Below, piece by piece: positions 9,195 through 19,600 of a stretch of 23,436 bases of DNA (within the stretch, counting starts at the first letter, position 1; each line of letters begins with the position of its first letter). The notes under the pieces are model-generated. The model was not told where the DNA came from. It searched no databases and saw nothing but the letters and a program-made list of their open reading frames with translations. The DNA lies in NCBI GenBank assembly GCA_037447655.1, contig JBBHKE010000381.1, positions 1 to 23,436 of the forward strand. The letters run 5' to 3'. A program made the position numbers and the translations under genes. The stretch comes from Zygnema cylindricum (lineage: Eukaryota; Streptophyta; Zygnematophyceae; Zygnematales; Zygnemataceae).

Positions 9195-11078
9195 TCTTGT
9201 TTGCGCTAACACTTTGTGTAAGTTAGGTAACAATTCTTGTTATCGCTAACACTTTGTGTAAGTTAGGTAAGAATTCCTGTTAGAGCAAACAATTTGTGTA
9301 ATTTAGATAACAATTCCAGTTATCGCTAACTGCTTGTGTAATTTAGGTAACATTTCTTGTTTTCGCTAACAATTTGTGTAAGTTAGGTAACCATTCTTGT
9401 TTGCGCTAACACTTTGTGTAAGTTAGATAACTATTCCTGTTATTGCTAACAATTTGCGTAAGTAAGGTAACAATTCCTCTAAGCGCAAACAAATTGTGTA
9501 ATTTAGATAATAATTCTCGTTAGCGCTAACAGTTTATGTCAATTAGGTAACAATTCCTCTTATCGCTAACAATTTGTGTGAGTTAGGTAACCATTATTGT
9601 TAGCGCTAACAGTGTGTGTACTTTAAATAACAATTCTTGTTATCGCTAACAGTTTGTGTAATTAAGGAAACTATTCCTGTTATCGCTAACTGTTTGTGTA
9701 ATTTAGGTAATATTTTTTGTTATATCTAACTCTTTCTGTAATTTAGCTAACAATTCTTGTTATCGCTAACAATTTGTGTAATTTAGGTGACATTTTTTAT
9801 TATCGCTAACATTTTGTGTAATTTAGGTAGCCATTCTTGTTAGCGCTAACAATTTGTGTGAGTTAGATAACAATTCCAGTTATCGCTAACAATTTGAGTA
9901 AGTTAAGTAACAATTCCTATTAGGGTAGACAGTTTGCGTAAGTTAGGTAACAATTCTTGTTAACGCAAACAGTTTGTTAATTTAGATAACAATTTATGTT
10001 ATCGCTAACTGTTTGTGTAATTTAGGTAGTAATTCTTGATATGGCTAGCAGTTTGTATAATTTAGGTAACAATTTTTGTTATCGCTAACAATTCGTGTAT
10101 TTTAGATATCAATTCCTATTATTGCTAACTGTTTGTGTAAGTTAGGAAACAATTCCTGTTAGCGCTAACAATTTGTGTAAGTTAGGTAACAATTCGTGTT
10201 AGCGCTAACAATTTGAGTAAGTTAGGTAACAATTCCTGTTAGGGTAGACAGTTTGCGTAAGTTAGGTAACAATTCCTGTTATCGCTAACAATCTATGTAA
10301 TTTAGATATAAATTCCTGTTATCGCTAACTCTTTTTGTGTAATTTAGGTAACAATTCTTGTTATGGCTAGCTGTTTGTATAATTTAGGTAACAATTTCTT
10401 TTATCGCTAACAATTTGTGTAATTTAGATATCAATTCGTGTTATCGCTAACTGTTTGTGTAAGTTAGGTAAGAATTCCTGTAGCGCAAACATTTTGTGTA
10501 ATGTAGGTAGCCATTCTTGTTAGCGCTAACAATTTGTGTGAGTTACATAACAATTCCTGTTATCGCTAACAATTTGAGTAAGTTAAGTAACAATTCCTGT
10601 TAGGGTAGACAGTTTGTGTAAGTTAGGTAAGAATTCCTATTAGCGCAAACAGTTTGTGTAATTTAGGTAACAATTCTTCTTTTTGCTAACAATTTATGTA
10701 ATTTAGATAACAATTCTCGTTAGCGCTAACAGTTTGTGCAAGTTGGGTATCAATTCTTGTAATCGCTAATATTTGTGTAAGTTAGGTAACCATTATTGAT
10801 AGCGCTAACAGTTTGTGTACTTTGGGTGACAATTCCTATTATCGCTAACTGTTTGCTTAATTTAGGTAAGAATTCTTGTTATCGCTAACTGTTTGTGTAA
10901 TTTAGGAAACAATTCTTGTTATAGCTAACAGTTTGTGTAATTAAGGTAACAATTTTTGTTATCGCTCACAGTTTGTGTAATTTAGGTAACAATTTTTGCT
11001 ATCGCTAACTATTTTTATAATTTTGGTAACAATTCTTGTTATGGCTAACAATTTTTGTAAATTAGGTAACCATTCTTG
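9195..11078 (+). repeat. 40-bp satellite, array 2 (about 47 units)
   Basis: It is bounded exactly by the 3' end of the B1 LTR (next bases TCTTGTTTGCGC) and the 5' end of the B2 LTR (preceding bases CATTCTTG). Units carrying the TTAGGGTAGACAG variant recur near 9930, 10230 and 10600. Confidence 0.95.
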
Positions 11079-11907
11079 TGTTGGTTTTGAAAGATTTTGT
11101 CCTCTCTATATTACGTGAGAGGAAAACTCGAAGACTTTGAAACATTTTCAAAGTTGTTTAAAACTATGTGTACCTTGACAATTTGGACTATACAAAATTA
11201 ATAAGATCACATCAGACGGCTTCTAAGTAAAAGGGAAGATTACAAAATAGCGCGCATGACCTAATTGTGACATACCGTCGGATATACAAGATCAGACCAT
11301 TAAAATATTTACCACAATCTGAAAAGTGGACCACGATGATGCGACGGATCTCGTCACATATAAAGTATCAATGTCGGTGGAAACTTTGTGGAAACGGAAG
11401 TTTGTACCTACTCGCATTACGTCATTAGTGTATATAGTTAGTATTGAGTGTTAGTAAACAAATAGGGTTTGTCTATTTATACGGAATGGTAGATGAATTG
11501 TCGGTTAAGTTTAGCGTACATCAGGTAGTTTTAGAGTATTGTTGTTTAGTACCGCCTGGTGTTTTTATTGGTCAAATAGGTAGACGTAGAATGTACATGT
11601 ATAAATTCTAAGACTTAGTGATTCGATATGCATTCCTTGTACAAGGTTTCAAAGGCCACATTTTGTGCATTTTAAGGGATATTCTTTGGGCTACGTCTCT
11701 TGATTTAATTGGGCGTTTTGCTTCAAACTTTGTGATTTGTCAGCACACGTGGTATACTACACGTTGGTGTAGTTTGGGGCCATTTGGCAATATTGAGTGC
11801 TTTGTGCAGCGGGCCGAAGTCGGTATCTTGAGTGCTTCCCCTTTTGGTTTTGTGATGGCTTGTGATCTAGTGGCAATTGGTGCTACTACAGTTGTCACAA
11901 AACAACA
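11079..11907 (+). repeat. Family B copy B2 5' LTR, 829 bp
   Basis: TGTTG to CAACA, the same length as the LTR at 8366-9194, followed directly by the primer site. The gag frame is open upstream of the ATG at 11855 back to about 11618. The B1 LTR has stops in that stretch, so the longer opening is not conserved. Confidence 0.92.
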
Positions 11908-12272
11908 GGTTACGGGCCCTTCCTCAAGAATACCTATCTTCGACGGCACGCACTATATCTATTGGGCGGATATGGTGGAGTTATATTTTATAATTATAAA
12001 CCTTATGGATGTTTTGGATCGATCTCTGGCCGAATCGGATGCGAGCTGGAAGAAGAAAAATTTGCAGTGTCTCCACATCATCAAACTACTTATTTCGAAG
12101 GAGCTTGGAATGGCGCATATTCAAATGAAAAAGGTGTCAAAAATTCGGAAGTCATTAAAAGACATATACATCAAGACTAATGTTCAGCACCAAATGGTTA
12201 CAGTTGGCAAAATTTGGGAGTATAAATACTCTGGTGGTAGTATGGCAGATAACTGTTATGGTTTGAGAAAAT
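11855..12272 (+). pseudogene. gag: Family B gag, N-terminal part
   Basis: The ATG at 11855 lies 53 bp inside the LTR. The frame passes the primer site (GPSSRIPIF) into a typical copia gag start (DGTHYIYWADMVE), then VLDRSLAESD and WEYKYSGGSMADN. It matches the family A gag at 775-1110 throughout. It is open until the family C LTR enters at 12273, after which translation would run a further 115 nt into LTR sequence before a stop at 12386. The start is uncertain because the primer-site ATG of family A is ACG here. Confidence 0.82.
11908..11919 (+). promoter_or_regulatory. Primer-binding site, family B
   Basis: GGTTACGGGCCC directly follows the LTR end. It differs by one base (ATG to ACG) from the complement of the initiator tRNA-Met anticodon region. 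The gag frame reads straight through it. Confidence 0.85.
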
Positions 12273-12472
12273 TGTTGTCCATAGCCATTTCTAGCCATGG
12301 ATTTACCCTAAAAAACACCACAGACTACCCTAAAAACATCGTACTTTGGATACACACAGAATTCAACGGAATTAACAAAACAAGCTGAAACTACATTAAC
12401 AGATATTATCTATGATATAAAATGACCAAACAAAGTTTCAGACAAAAATAATAAACAGATTGATCACATCAT

Positions 12473-12679
12473 CTAAACACATTCATCATTTCGTGTAGGG
12501 GGTAGAACCCGATTGTCATCCCATCCATTTCGAAAATTTCTTGTGACACATGCACTTTTATAAAGTGGACATACTCTAAAAGTATGTCCTAAATCATTAC
12601 AATAAAAACAATTTTCTGATTTACCATTTTTTCTATTTTTCTGAAATTGTGATCTCACACCCTGAAAAGTAATCCTCAT
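12473..12679 (-). pseudogene. gag: gag zinc-knuckle fragment captured inside family C LTR
   Basis: The minus strand is open for 68 codons and contains CFYCNDLGHTFRVC, a perfect CX2CX4HX4C nucleocapsid knuckle. It is followed by a copia-like tail (NFRNGWDDNRVLPP) comparable to RPGW after the family A knuckle. The family C LTR at 21708-22615 is alignable on either side (near 22045) but lacks this stretch, so it is an insertion within the LTR and not ordinary LTR sequence. It encodes no complete protein. Confidence 0.75.
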
Positions 12680-13070
12680 ATAAAATTACCAAAAAATAAC
12701 CATAAACAGTTTTTGGTCCAAAAAGTTCCTATGTCCTAAAATGACGAAGTCCTACAAATATATACAAGAGCTTACTGCTGAATGTACGGAGGCATATCAG
12801 CGGTACGCTATCTACCAGCTACCTCTATTAATGTCGGTATACCCGAATACTTCAAGGTATGTCAAAGTGAGTAAATCTACACTAATAATTAATTCACAAA
12901 AAGACACATCAATGTTCAACCAAATATTTACATCGACGCTTCCATAAAATCCGCGTACTAAGTATCAACTTGATTAGTCACTTGAGGACGAAACCACGTC
13001 ATGAAGCGACATCACATACGTACGGTCCACTTGATACCACATTATCAAAATACAATCCTTTGGAAATATC

Positions 13071-13087
13071 GGCGGACGCCGTCCGCC
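13071..13087. other. GC-rich hairpin in family C LTR
   Basis: Perfect inverted repeat GGCGGAC, GCC loop, GTCCGCC in an AT-rich setting. Confidence 0.6.
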
Positions 13088-13240
13088 CTCCAAATGTACC
13101 ACGGACCACTTGCCGAAATTAAACCGTACCGAACTTGCGTCCTTTGCAATAAATACGCCTCTCGCAAATAAAGTACACTTGTCCAAATAAGACGCTTCGT
13201 ACCGGCGGCGTACATATTCAACATTTCGTAAATTTCACAT

Positions 13241-13259
13241 CGGATCGCTTCGCGATCCG
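13241..13259. other. Hairpin shared by both family C LTRs
   Basis: CGGATCGC, TTC loop, GCGATCCG. An identical 19-bp hairpin lies at 22442-22460 in the other family C LTR although neighbouring sequence has diverged. Confidence 0.75.
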
Positions 13260-13455
13260 TCGTCCATTTGTAAACGTATTCCAAGCCACTCAATTAATCC
13301 CTTTAATTTCAATCATACAATTACTCCCCCAATCCACAAATCCATTCGAACCTCCATTTGTACCACCACAATATTTCTGGTAATAATCTACGCACGAACC
13401 GTCGCGTGCGCACAAAATTTGGCGTAAGTACGAAACTAACATTTCTAAAACAACA

Positions 13456-14176
13456 AAAATTAATTATAGAAAATGCTTGTTCGGGTAGCATTTTTCCTAA
13501 TGACCAACAAGCACTATTGTTAATGAGAGGGCTTCCTAGTGAATATAAAAGAGCCTCTAACAATTTGAAAAAATTACCGCATGCTGAGTGGAATCTAGGG
13601 ATAGCAATTCAGTATGTGTTAGATGAAGAGTCTAGTCAAAAAGCTTTTAAAGGTAGTGGACAAGCTGAAGATTTTTATACCGAAAGTGCTCGAAAAGTAC
13701 AGTTTCAGAATAGTCATATTAAAAAGAGGTGTGATGTATGTTATTATTGTAATGAAAATAGACATGGCTATAGAAGTTGTCCAAAGTATAAAAAGGCTGT
13801 TGAAACTAGAATCTTTCGTCTTGGTTGGTACATACGAATATCAGAGTTTTGCCAACCTATAGAAAATTCCGCCTTCACCTCAAATATGATAGAAAAGGAA
13901 AAACAAGTTTTGAATTTTTCGGAAACAAACGAAAATTCCCTTTTTGCACACACAAATACGATTACAAGAGAAAAAGACTTTGGTTGGAAAATGGATCTGA
14001 AAAAGAAAGGTATAATAGAAGGTGTAGAATTTAGCAAAAAGGAAGAAATATTATGTAATGGTTTTTCTCTCGAAAGGATACATATAAATCCTTGTGAGAG
14101 CGGCCATAGAACGGAAAAAGTGTTACAATTAGTTCAGTTAAGTGTATGGAGACCAGCTAAGATCGCATCTGCATGA
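13456..14176 (+). pseudogene. gag-pol: Family B gag C-terminal part, protease stub and integrase N-terminus
   Basis: After the family C LTR the gag frame resumes in phase (ENACSGSIF, LLMRGLPSEYKRAS) and reaches an intact CX2CX4HX4C knuckle (13739-13780). The protease lead-in GWKMD is present near 13982, but the DTGAS-type active site and protease body are gone: the next residues match the end of the pre-integrase zinc motif (IIEGVEF, then C, NG, F, where the second Cys is replaced by Phe). The segment aligned with integrase HSD-VxGP reads QLSVWRP, so the first catalytic Asp is lost. A TGA at 14174, where family A has Gly, ends the ORF. Confidence 0.82.
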
Positions 14177-15733
14177 GGTATGGGATATATGGTGACGTTC
14201 ACGGATGACTATTCAGGCTACACGAAAATTTACTTCATGAAGGAGAAAATTGAATTGTTTTCCCACTTCAAAGAATTCAAAACCTGGAGCGAGGAAATTC
14301 ACGAAATTCAATTACGAGCATTGAGATTGGACAACGAAAAAGAATATCTATCACGAGATTTCCTCACTTATTTGGAAGAAAATGAAATATCCTATAGAAA
14401 TTTAGAGAAAAATGACGAAGCAGAGAGAGTAAACAGAACATTAACAGCAATTGCCACATCAATGCTAGTAGAGAAAAATGTAGATTTGAAATTTTTGGCT
14501 GAGGCCTTAAATTGTGCCACATATATCAAAAATAGAATAGATTCTACAGTAATGAAGGGAAAGTCACCTCATGAGATATGGACAGGAAGAAAACCAATAG
14601 TCAGTCATCTTAGAGTATTTGGTAGCAAGATTCTTATTCCAGAAAACATTCAGACTAGGTGGAAAATAGAGCCGAAAGGCATATTTGGACTCCTAGTTGG
14701 TTACGATGACTTATCAAAAGAATATAGAGTATATGTACCTGAGGAAAATAGGGTAGTGATAACAAGAAATATCATTATTAAAAACGAGGAGAAATCAACT
14801 CAGTCGGTTGACAAGAAGACAGAAAAAGTTACAGAATATGTCATTTTTGAACCTAATATGGATCAAGTTTTAACGTTACAAGGACTCGATAAAATGCCGA
14901 ACACAAATAGCGACGAGCGTGTGTCGTCGCTGGACCAGCGACGAGATGATTTCGTCACTAGATCATCAATAACGGGCTCCGAAGGAAAAACAAAAAATAG
15001 CGATGAAACAACTTCATCGCTGAACCACGAACTAGATGATGTCGTCGTTAAAATTTTGAAAACGTACACAAAACGTTGTACCACGAGTAACGAAGATTGT
15101 GCCATGTCGTTTGACAAGCGACGGGAACCCCTCGTCGCTAGACTAAGACTTTCAAGCGCCGGTGGATCATCGTTGGCGCAGAGACCAAAAACTGAGAATC
15201 CAACCAAACCTTTGCCTCCAGCCTCAAAATTTACGGGTGGAAGATGGAGAATTAACCGGAATAATGCTATTAAAAACCGCTATTTACTATTTGACAATCA
15301 AAGGGAGCCTCTTACCCTTCTTGAGGAAATTTTCGAACCCGAAAAAGAGCATAAGGTAACGACAACAAATGATACGGTGACACCTATTTTGGACGCCAAA
15401 ACTTGGGGGATCTTAGAATTTTCACCGGATCAGAAATCTATTGGAAATGACCTACAAATTGTGGAAAATTTTGAAGAGATGGATGAAATGAGAATTGCTA
15501 CTCTTCCAAAATTCAAACAAAAATTAGAAGGTAGAGAGAGAAATTTTGACAACATTGAAAGAGACAATCTAGAGTTAGGGGAGTTAGAATTTACAGCAAG
15601 GATTCCATATAGACACATTTTTTTGAGTCAAATTCATTATATAAATTGCATGAGGCATGCTATTGATGCTATTGCAGCAATCATAGGAGGTTTGAACATA
15701 AGTGAACAAAAACCGAAAAAAGACAAACTATAA
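14177..15733 (+). pseudogene. pol: Family B integrase-linker-RT remnant (517-codon ORF from 14180)
   Basis: Same phase as the preceding segment. Integrase core: MVTFTDDYSGYTKIYFMKEK (residues 4-23), D in RLDNEKEY and E in EAERVNR, but only 30 residues separate them instead of 35 because the loop before the Glu is shortened. The copia C-terminal signature LLVGYDDLSKEYRVY follows, then three 30-residue repeats (14906-15175). Next come the RT lead-in (EPLTLLEEIFEPEKEH, SPDQKSIGN) and an abrupt jump to KFKQKLEG and IPYRHIF, near the RT-RNase H join. The RT fingers, palm and YVDD are missing, exactly as in B1. An extra A in the run near 15716-15721 puts B2 out of phase relative to B1 and ends the ORF at 15731. 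Confidence 0.85.
14906..15175 (+). repeat. Three in-frame 90-bp repeats in family B linker
   Basis: Units begin at 14906, 14996 and 15086, exactly 90 bp apart. Each encodes an NSDE-like start, an SSL or MSF centre and a DD/EP-xV end. The first half of each unit is the best conserved. B1 has lost 56 bp spanning units 1 and 2. Confidence 0.75.
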
Positions 15734-15820
15734 ATCGTCGATAAAAGTTTTAAGGTATTTAGGTGGTTCTAGTCTGTTTATAGGGATAATTGTGGATTAA
15801 GTTGCTTAGAGAGTCTAAAT

Positions 15821-15831
15821 CTTTAAATGAG
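15821..15831 (+). promoter_or_regulatory. Degenerate polypurine tract, copy B2
   Basis: CTTTAAATGAG stands where B1 and family A have CTTTAGGGGAG, directly before the LTR start TGTTG. Confidence 0.6.
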
Positions 15832-16617
15832 TGTTGTTTTTGTAAGATTTAGTCCTCTCTATATTACGTGAGAGGAAAACTCGAGGACTTACAAACATTT
15901 TCAAAGTAGTTTGAAACTATGTGTACCTTGAATATTTGGACTATACAAAATTAAAAAGATCACATCGAACGGCTTCTAAGTAAAAGGGAAGATTACGCAA
16001 TGGCGCGCACGACCTAATTGTGACATACCGTCGGATATACAAGATCAGACCAACAAAGATTTACCACAATTTGAAAAGTGGACAAACGATGACGCGACGG
16101 ATTTCGTCACATATAAAGTTTCAATGTCGGTGGAAACTTTGTGGAAACGGAAAATTGTACCTACTCGCATTACGTCATTAGTGTATACAGTTAGTATTGA
16201 GTGTTAGTAAACAAATAGGGTTTGTCTGCTTATACGGAATAGTAGATGAATTGTCGGTTAAGTTTAGCGTACATCAGGTACTTTTAGAGTATTGTTGTTT
16301 AGTACCGCCTGGTGTTTTGATTGGTCAAATAGGTAGACGTAAAAATGTACATGTGTAAATTCTAAGACTTAGTGATTCGATATGAATTCCTTGTAGAAGG
16401 TTTCAAATGGCACATTTTGTGCATTTTAAGGGATATTCTTTGGGCTATATCTCTTGGTTTAATTGGGCGTTTTGCTTGAAACTTTGTGAGTTGTCAGCAC
16501 ACGCGGTAAACTGCACGCTGGTGTAGTTTGGGGCCATTTGGGCATATTGACTGCTTTGTGCAGTGGGCCGAAGTCGGTATCTTGAGTGCTTCCCCTTTTA
16601 GTTCTGTGATGGCTTGT
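15832..16617 (+). repeat. Family B copy B2 3' LTR, last 45 or so bp lost
   Basis: It matches the other family B LTRs from TGTTG to ATGGCTTG. The LTR then stops and 40-bp repeat sequence begins. The missing end would have carried the gag-leader codons and CAACA. Confidence 0.88.
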
Positions 16618-19600
16618 TTCTTGTTATCGAAAACTGTTTGGGTAATTTAGGTAACAATTCTTGTTAGCATTAACAGTTTGTGTAAGTTAGGTAAAGAATT
16701 TTGGTATCGCTAACAATTCGTGTAATTTAGGTTACAATTCCTGTTATGGCTAATAGTTTGTGTAATTTAGGGAAAAATTCTTGTTATCGCTAATTGTTTG
16801 TGTAATCTAGGTAACAATTCTTATTAAAGCTAACAATTTGAGTAAATAGGTAACCATTATTGTTTTCGCTAAGTGTTTGTGTAATTTAGGTTTATAATTC
16901 CTGTTATCGCTAACAGTTTGTGTAATTTCGGTAACCATTCTTATTAGAGCTAACTGTTTGTGTATTTTAGATAACAAATCATGTTGTCGCTAACAATTTG
17001 TGTAATTTGGGTAACAATTCTTGTTATCGCTAACAGTTTGTGTAAGTTAGGTAACAATTCCTGTTATTTCTAACAATTTATGTAAGTTAGGTAACAATTC
17101 TTGTTATCGCTAACAGTTTGTGTAAGTTAGGTAACCATTATTGTTAACGCTAACAGTTTGTGTAATTTAGGTATCAATTCTTGTTATCGCTAATCTTTGT
17201 GTATTTTAGGTAACCATTCTTGTTAGCGCTAACAGTTTGTGTAAGCTAGATATCAATTTCTGTTATTGCTAACAGTTTGCGAAAGTTAGACATTAGTTCA
17301 TCTTGGCGCAAGTAGTTTGTGTAAGGTAGATAACAATTCCTGTTATTACTAACTATTTGTGTAGTTTAGGTAAGAATTCTTGTTACCGCTAACGGTTTGT
17401 GTACTTTAGGTAACAACTATTAATATCGCTAATAGTTTGTGTAAGTTAGGTACCTATTTTTGTTAGCGCTAACAGTTTGTGTAAGTTAGATAATATATCT
17501 TGTTATCGCTAATAGTTTATATAAGTTTGGTAAGAATTCCTGTTATCGCTAACAGTTTTTGTAATTTAGGTAACCAATCTTGTTATCGCTAACAGTTTGT
17601 GTAAGTTAGGTAACAATTCTTGTTATCTCTAACAGTTTGTGTAAGTTAGATAATAATTAATGTTATCGCTAACTGTTTGTTTAATTCAGGTATCAATTCT
17701 TGTTATGGCTAAAAGTTTGTGTAATTTAGGTAACAATTCTTGTTATCGCTAACTATTTGTGTAATTTAGGTAACAATTCTTATAATCGCTAACATTTTGG
17801 GTAAGTTAGGTATCAATTCTTGTTAGCGCTAATAGTTTGCGTAAGTTAGATAAAAATTCCTGTTATCGCTAACAGTTTGCGTAAATTAGGTAACAATTAT
17901 TGTTATTGCTAACAGTTGTGTAATTTAGGTAACAATTATTGTTATCGCTGACTATTTGTCTAATTTAGGGAACAATTCTTGTAACCCCTAACTGTTTGTG
18001 TAATTTAGGTAACAATTTTTGTTATCGCTAACTATTTGTGTAATTTAGGTAACAATTCTTGTAATCGCTTACAGTTTGTGTAAGTTAGGTAACCATCCTT
18101 GTTAGCGCTCATAGTTTGTGTAAGTTAGATAATAATTACTGTTATCCCTAAAAGTTTGTGTAAGTTATGTAACAATTATTGTTACCGCTGACATTTTGTG
18201 TAATTTAGGTAACAATTCGTGCTATCGCTTACTATTTGTCCAATGTAGGTAAAAAAAATTGTTATCGCTAACAATTTGTGTAAGTTGGTAACCATTCTTG
18301 TTAGCGCTAATAGTTTATGTAAGCTATATAACAATTCTTGTTTTCTTTGCTGCTTGTGTAATTTAGGTAACGTTCTTGTTAGCGCAAACAGTTTGTGTAA
18401 GCTAGATAACAATTCTTGTTAATGCTGACAGTTTGCGAAAGTTAGGCATTAGTTCCTCTTGGCGCAAACAGTTTGTGTTGTTTAGGTAACAATTCTTGTT
18501 ATCGCTAACGGTTTGTGTACTTTAGGTAACAATTATTGTTATCGCTAACTATTTGTCTAATTTAGGGAACAATTGTTGTTACCCCTAACTATTTCTCTAA
18601 TTTAGGTAACAATTCTTGTTATCGCTAACAATTTCTGTAATTTAGGTAACAATTATTGTAATCGCTAACAGTTTGTGTAAGTTAGGTAACCATTCTTCTT
18701 AGTGCTCATAGTTTGTGTAAGCTAGATAATAATTCTTGTTATCGCTAACAGTTTGTGTAAGTTAAGTATCAATTCTTGTTACCGCTCACATTTTGTGTAT
18801 TTTAGGTAACAATTATTGCTATCGCTAACTTTTTGTCTAATGTAGGTAAAACATTTTGTTATCGCTAACTGTTTGTGTAAGTTGGTAACCATTCTTCTAA
18901 GCGCTAACAATTTGTGTAAGCTAGATAACAATTCCTTATAGCTAATTGTTTATTAATTTAGGTAACAATTCTTGTTATGCTAATTGTTTGTGTAATTTAG
19001 TTGATTCATGTTACTCGTTAACGAGTTTGTAATTTCGGTAAAATTCTGGTATATTTTGTTTGTGTAATTTAGGTAACAATTCTGTTAGCGCTAACAAATT
19101 GTGTAAGTTAGATATAATTTTTGTTATTGCTAACAGTTTGCATAAGTTAGGTCACAATTATTGTTATCGCTAACAGTTTGTGTAAGTTCAGTAACCATTC
19201 TTTTTAGCGCTAACAGTTTGTGTAAGTTTGATAACAATTCCCGTTATCGCTAACTGTTTGTGTAATTTAGGTTATAATTGTTGTTATCGCTAACTATTTG
19301 TGTAATTTAAATAAAAACAATTCTTGAAATCGCTAACAGTTTCTATAAATTAGGTAACCATTCTTGTTAGCGCTACTAGTTTGTGTAAGTTAGATAATAA
19401 ATACTGTTATCACTTACAGTTTTTTGTAAGTTAGGTAACAGTTCTTGTTACCGCTAACATTTTGTGTAATTTAGGTTACAATTCTTGTTATCGCTAAATA
19501 TTTGTCTAATTTAGGTAACAATTCTTGTTATCGCTAACACTTTGTGTAAGTTGGTAACCATTCTTGTTAGCGCTAACAGTTTGTGTAAGATAATAATTCC

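Larger units (their letters stand above)
12273..13455 (-). repeat. Solo family C LTR inserted in B2 gag, 1183 bp
   Basis: Plus-strand ends are TGTTG and CAACA. Similarity to 21708-22615, whose purine tract fixes its orientation, puts this copy on the minus strand. The bases AAAAT stand immediately before it (12268-12272) and again after it (13456-13460), a perfect 5-bp target duplication. LTR plus duplication is 1188 bp, a multiple of three, so the gag frame is in phase on both sides. No internal coding region follows, so it is a solo LTR left by LTR-LTR recombination. It is about 275 bp longer than the copy at 21708, mostly because of a gag fragment at 12473-12700. Confidence 0.9.
11079..16617 (+). 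mobile_element. Family B copia copy B2, two LTRs, non-autonomous
   Basis: 5' LTR 11079-11907, primer site 11908-11919, one gag-pol frame from 11855, purine tract and 3' LTR to 16617. The protease body, first integrase Asp and RT catalytic core are missing, so any mobility would have required helper proteins. A family C LTR (12273-13455) sits inside gag. The element lies within the 40-bp satellite. Both flanks show TCTTG next to the element, but TCTTG also occurs in the repeat unit and the last 45 or so bp of the 3' LTR are lost, so the target duplication is only suggestive. Confidence 0.88.

Noticed and set aside
9027-9233. Minus-strand ORF repeated at 11740-11949
   Set aside because: The two copies are similar only because both lie in family B LTRs, and the start and end differ; no domain.
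13358-13455. N-terminal part of the 272-codon ORF beginning at 13358
   Set aside because: These codons are family C LTR sequence; real gag homology starts after 13455.
18182-18412. 76-codon minus-strand ORF in array 3
   Set aside because: Product of the 40-bp repeat; shows only repeat-encoded periodic residues.
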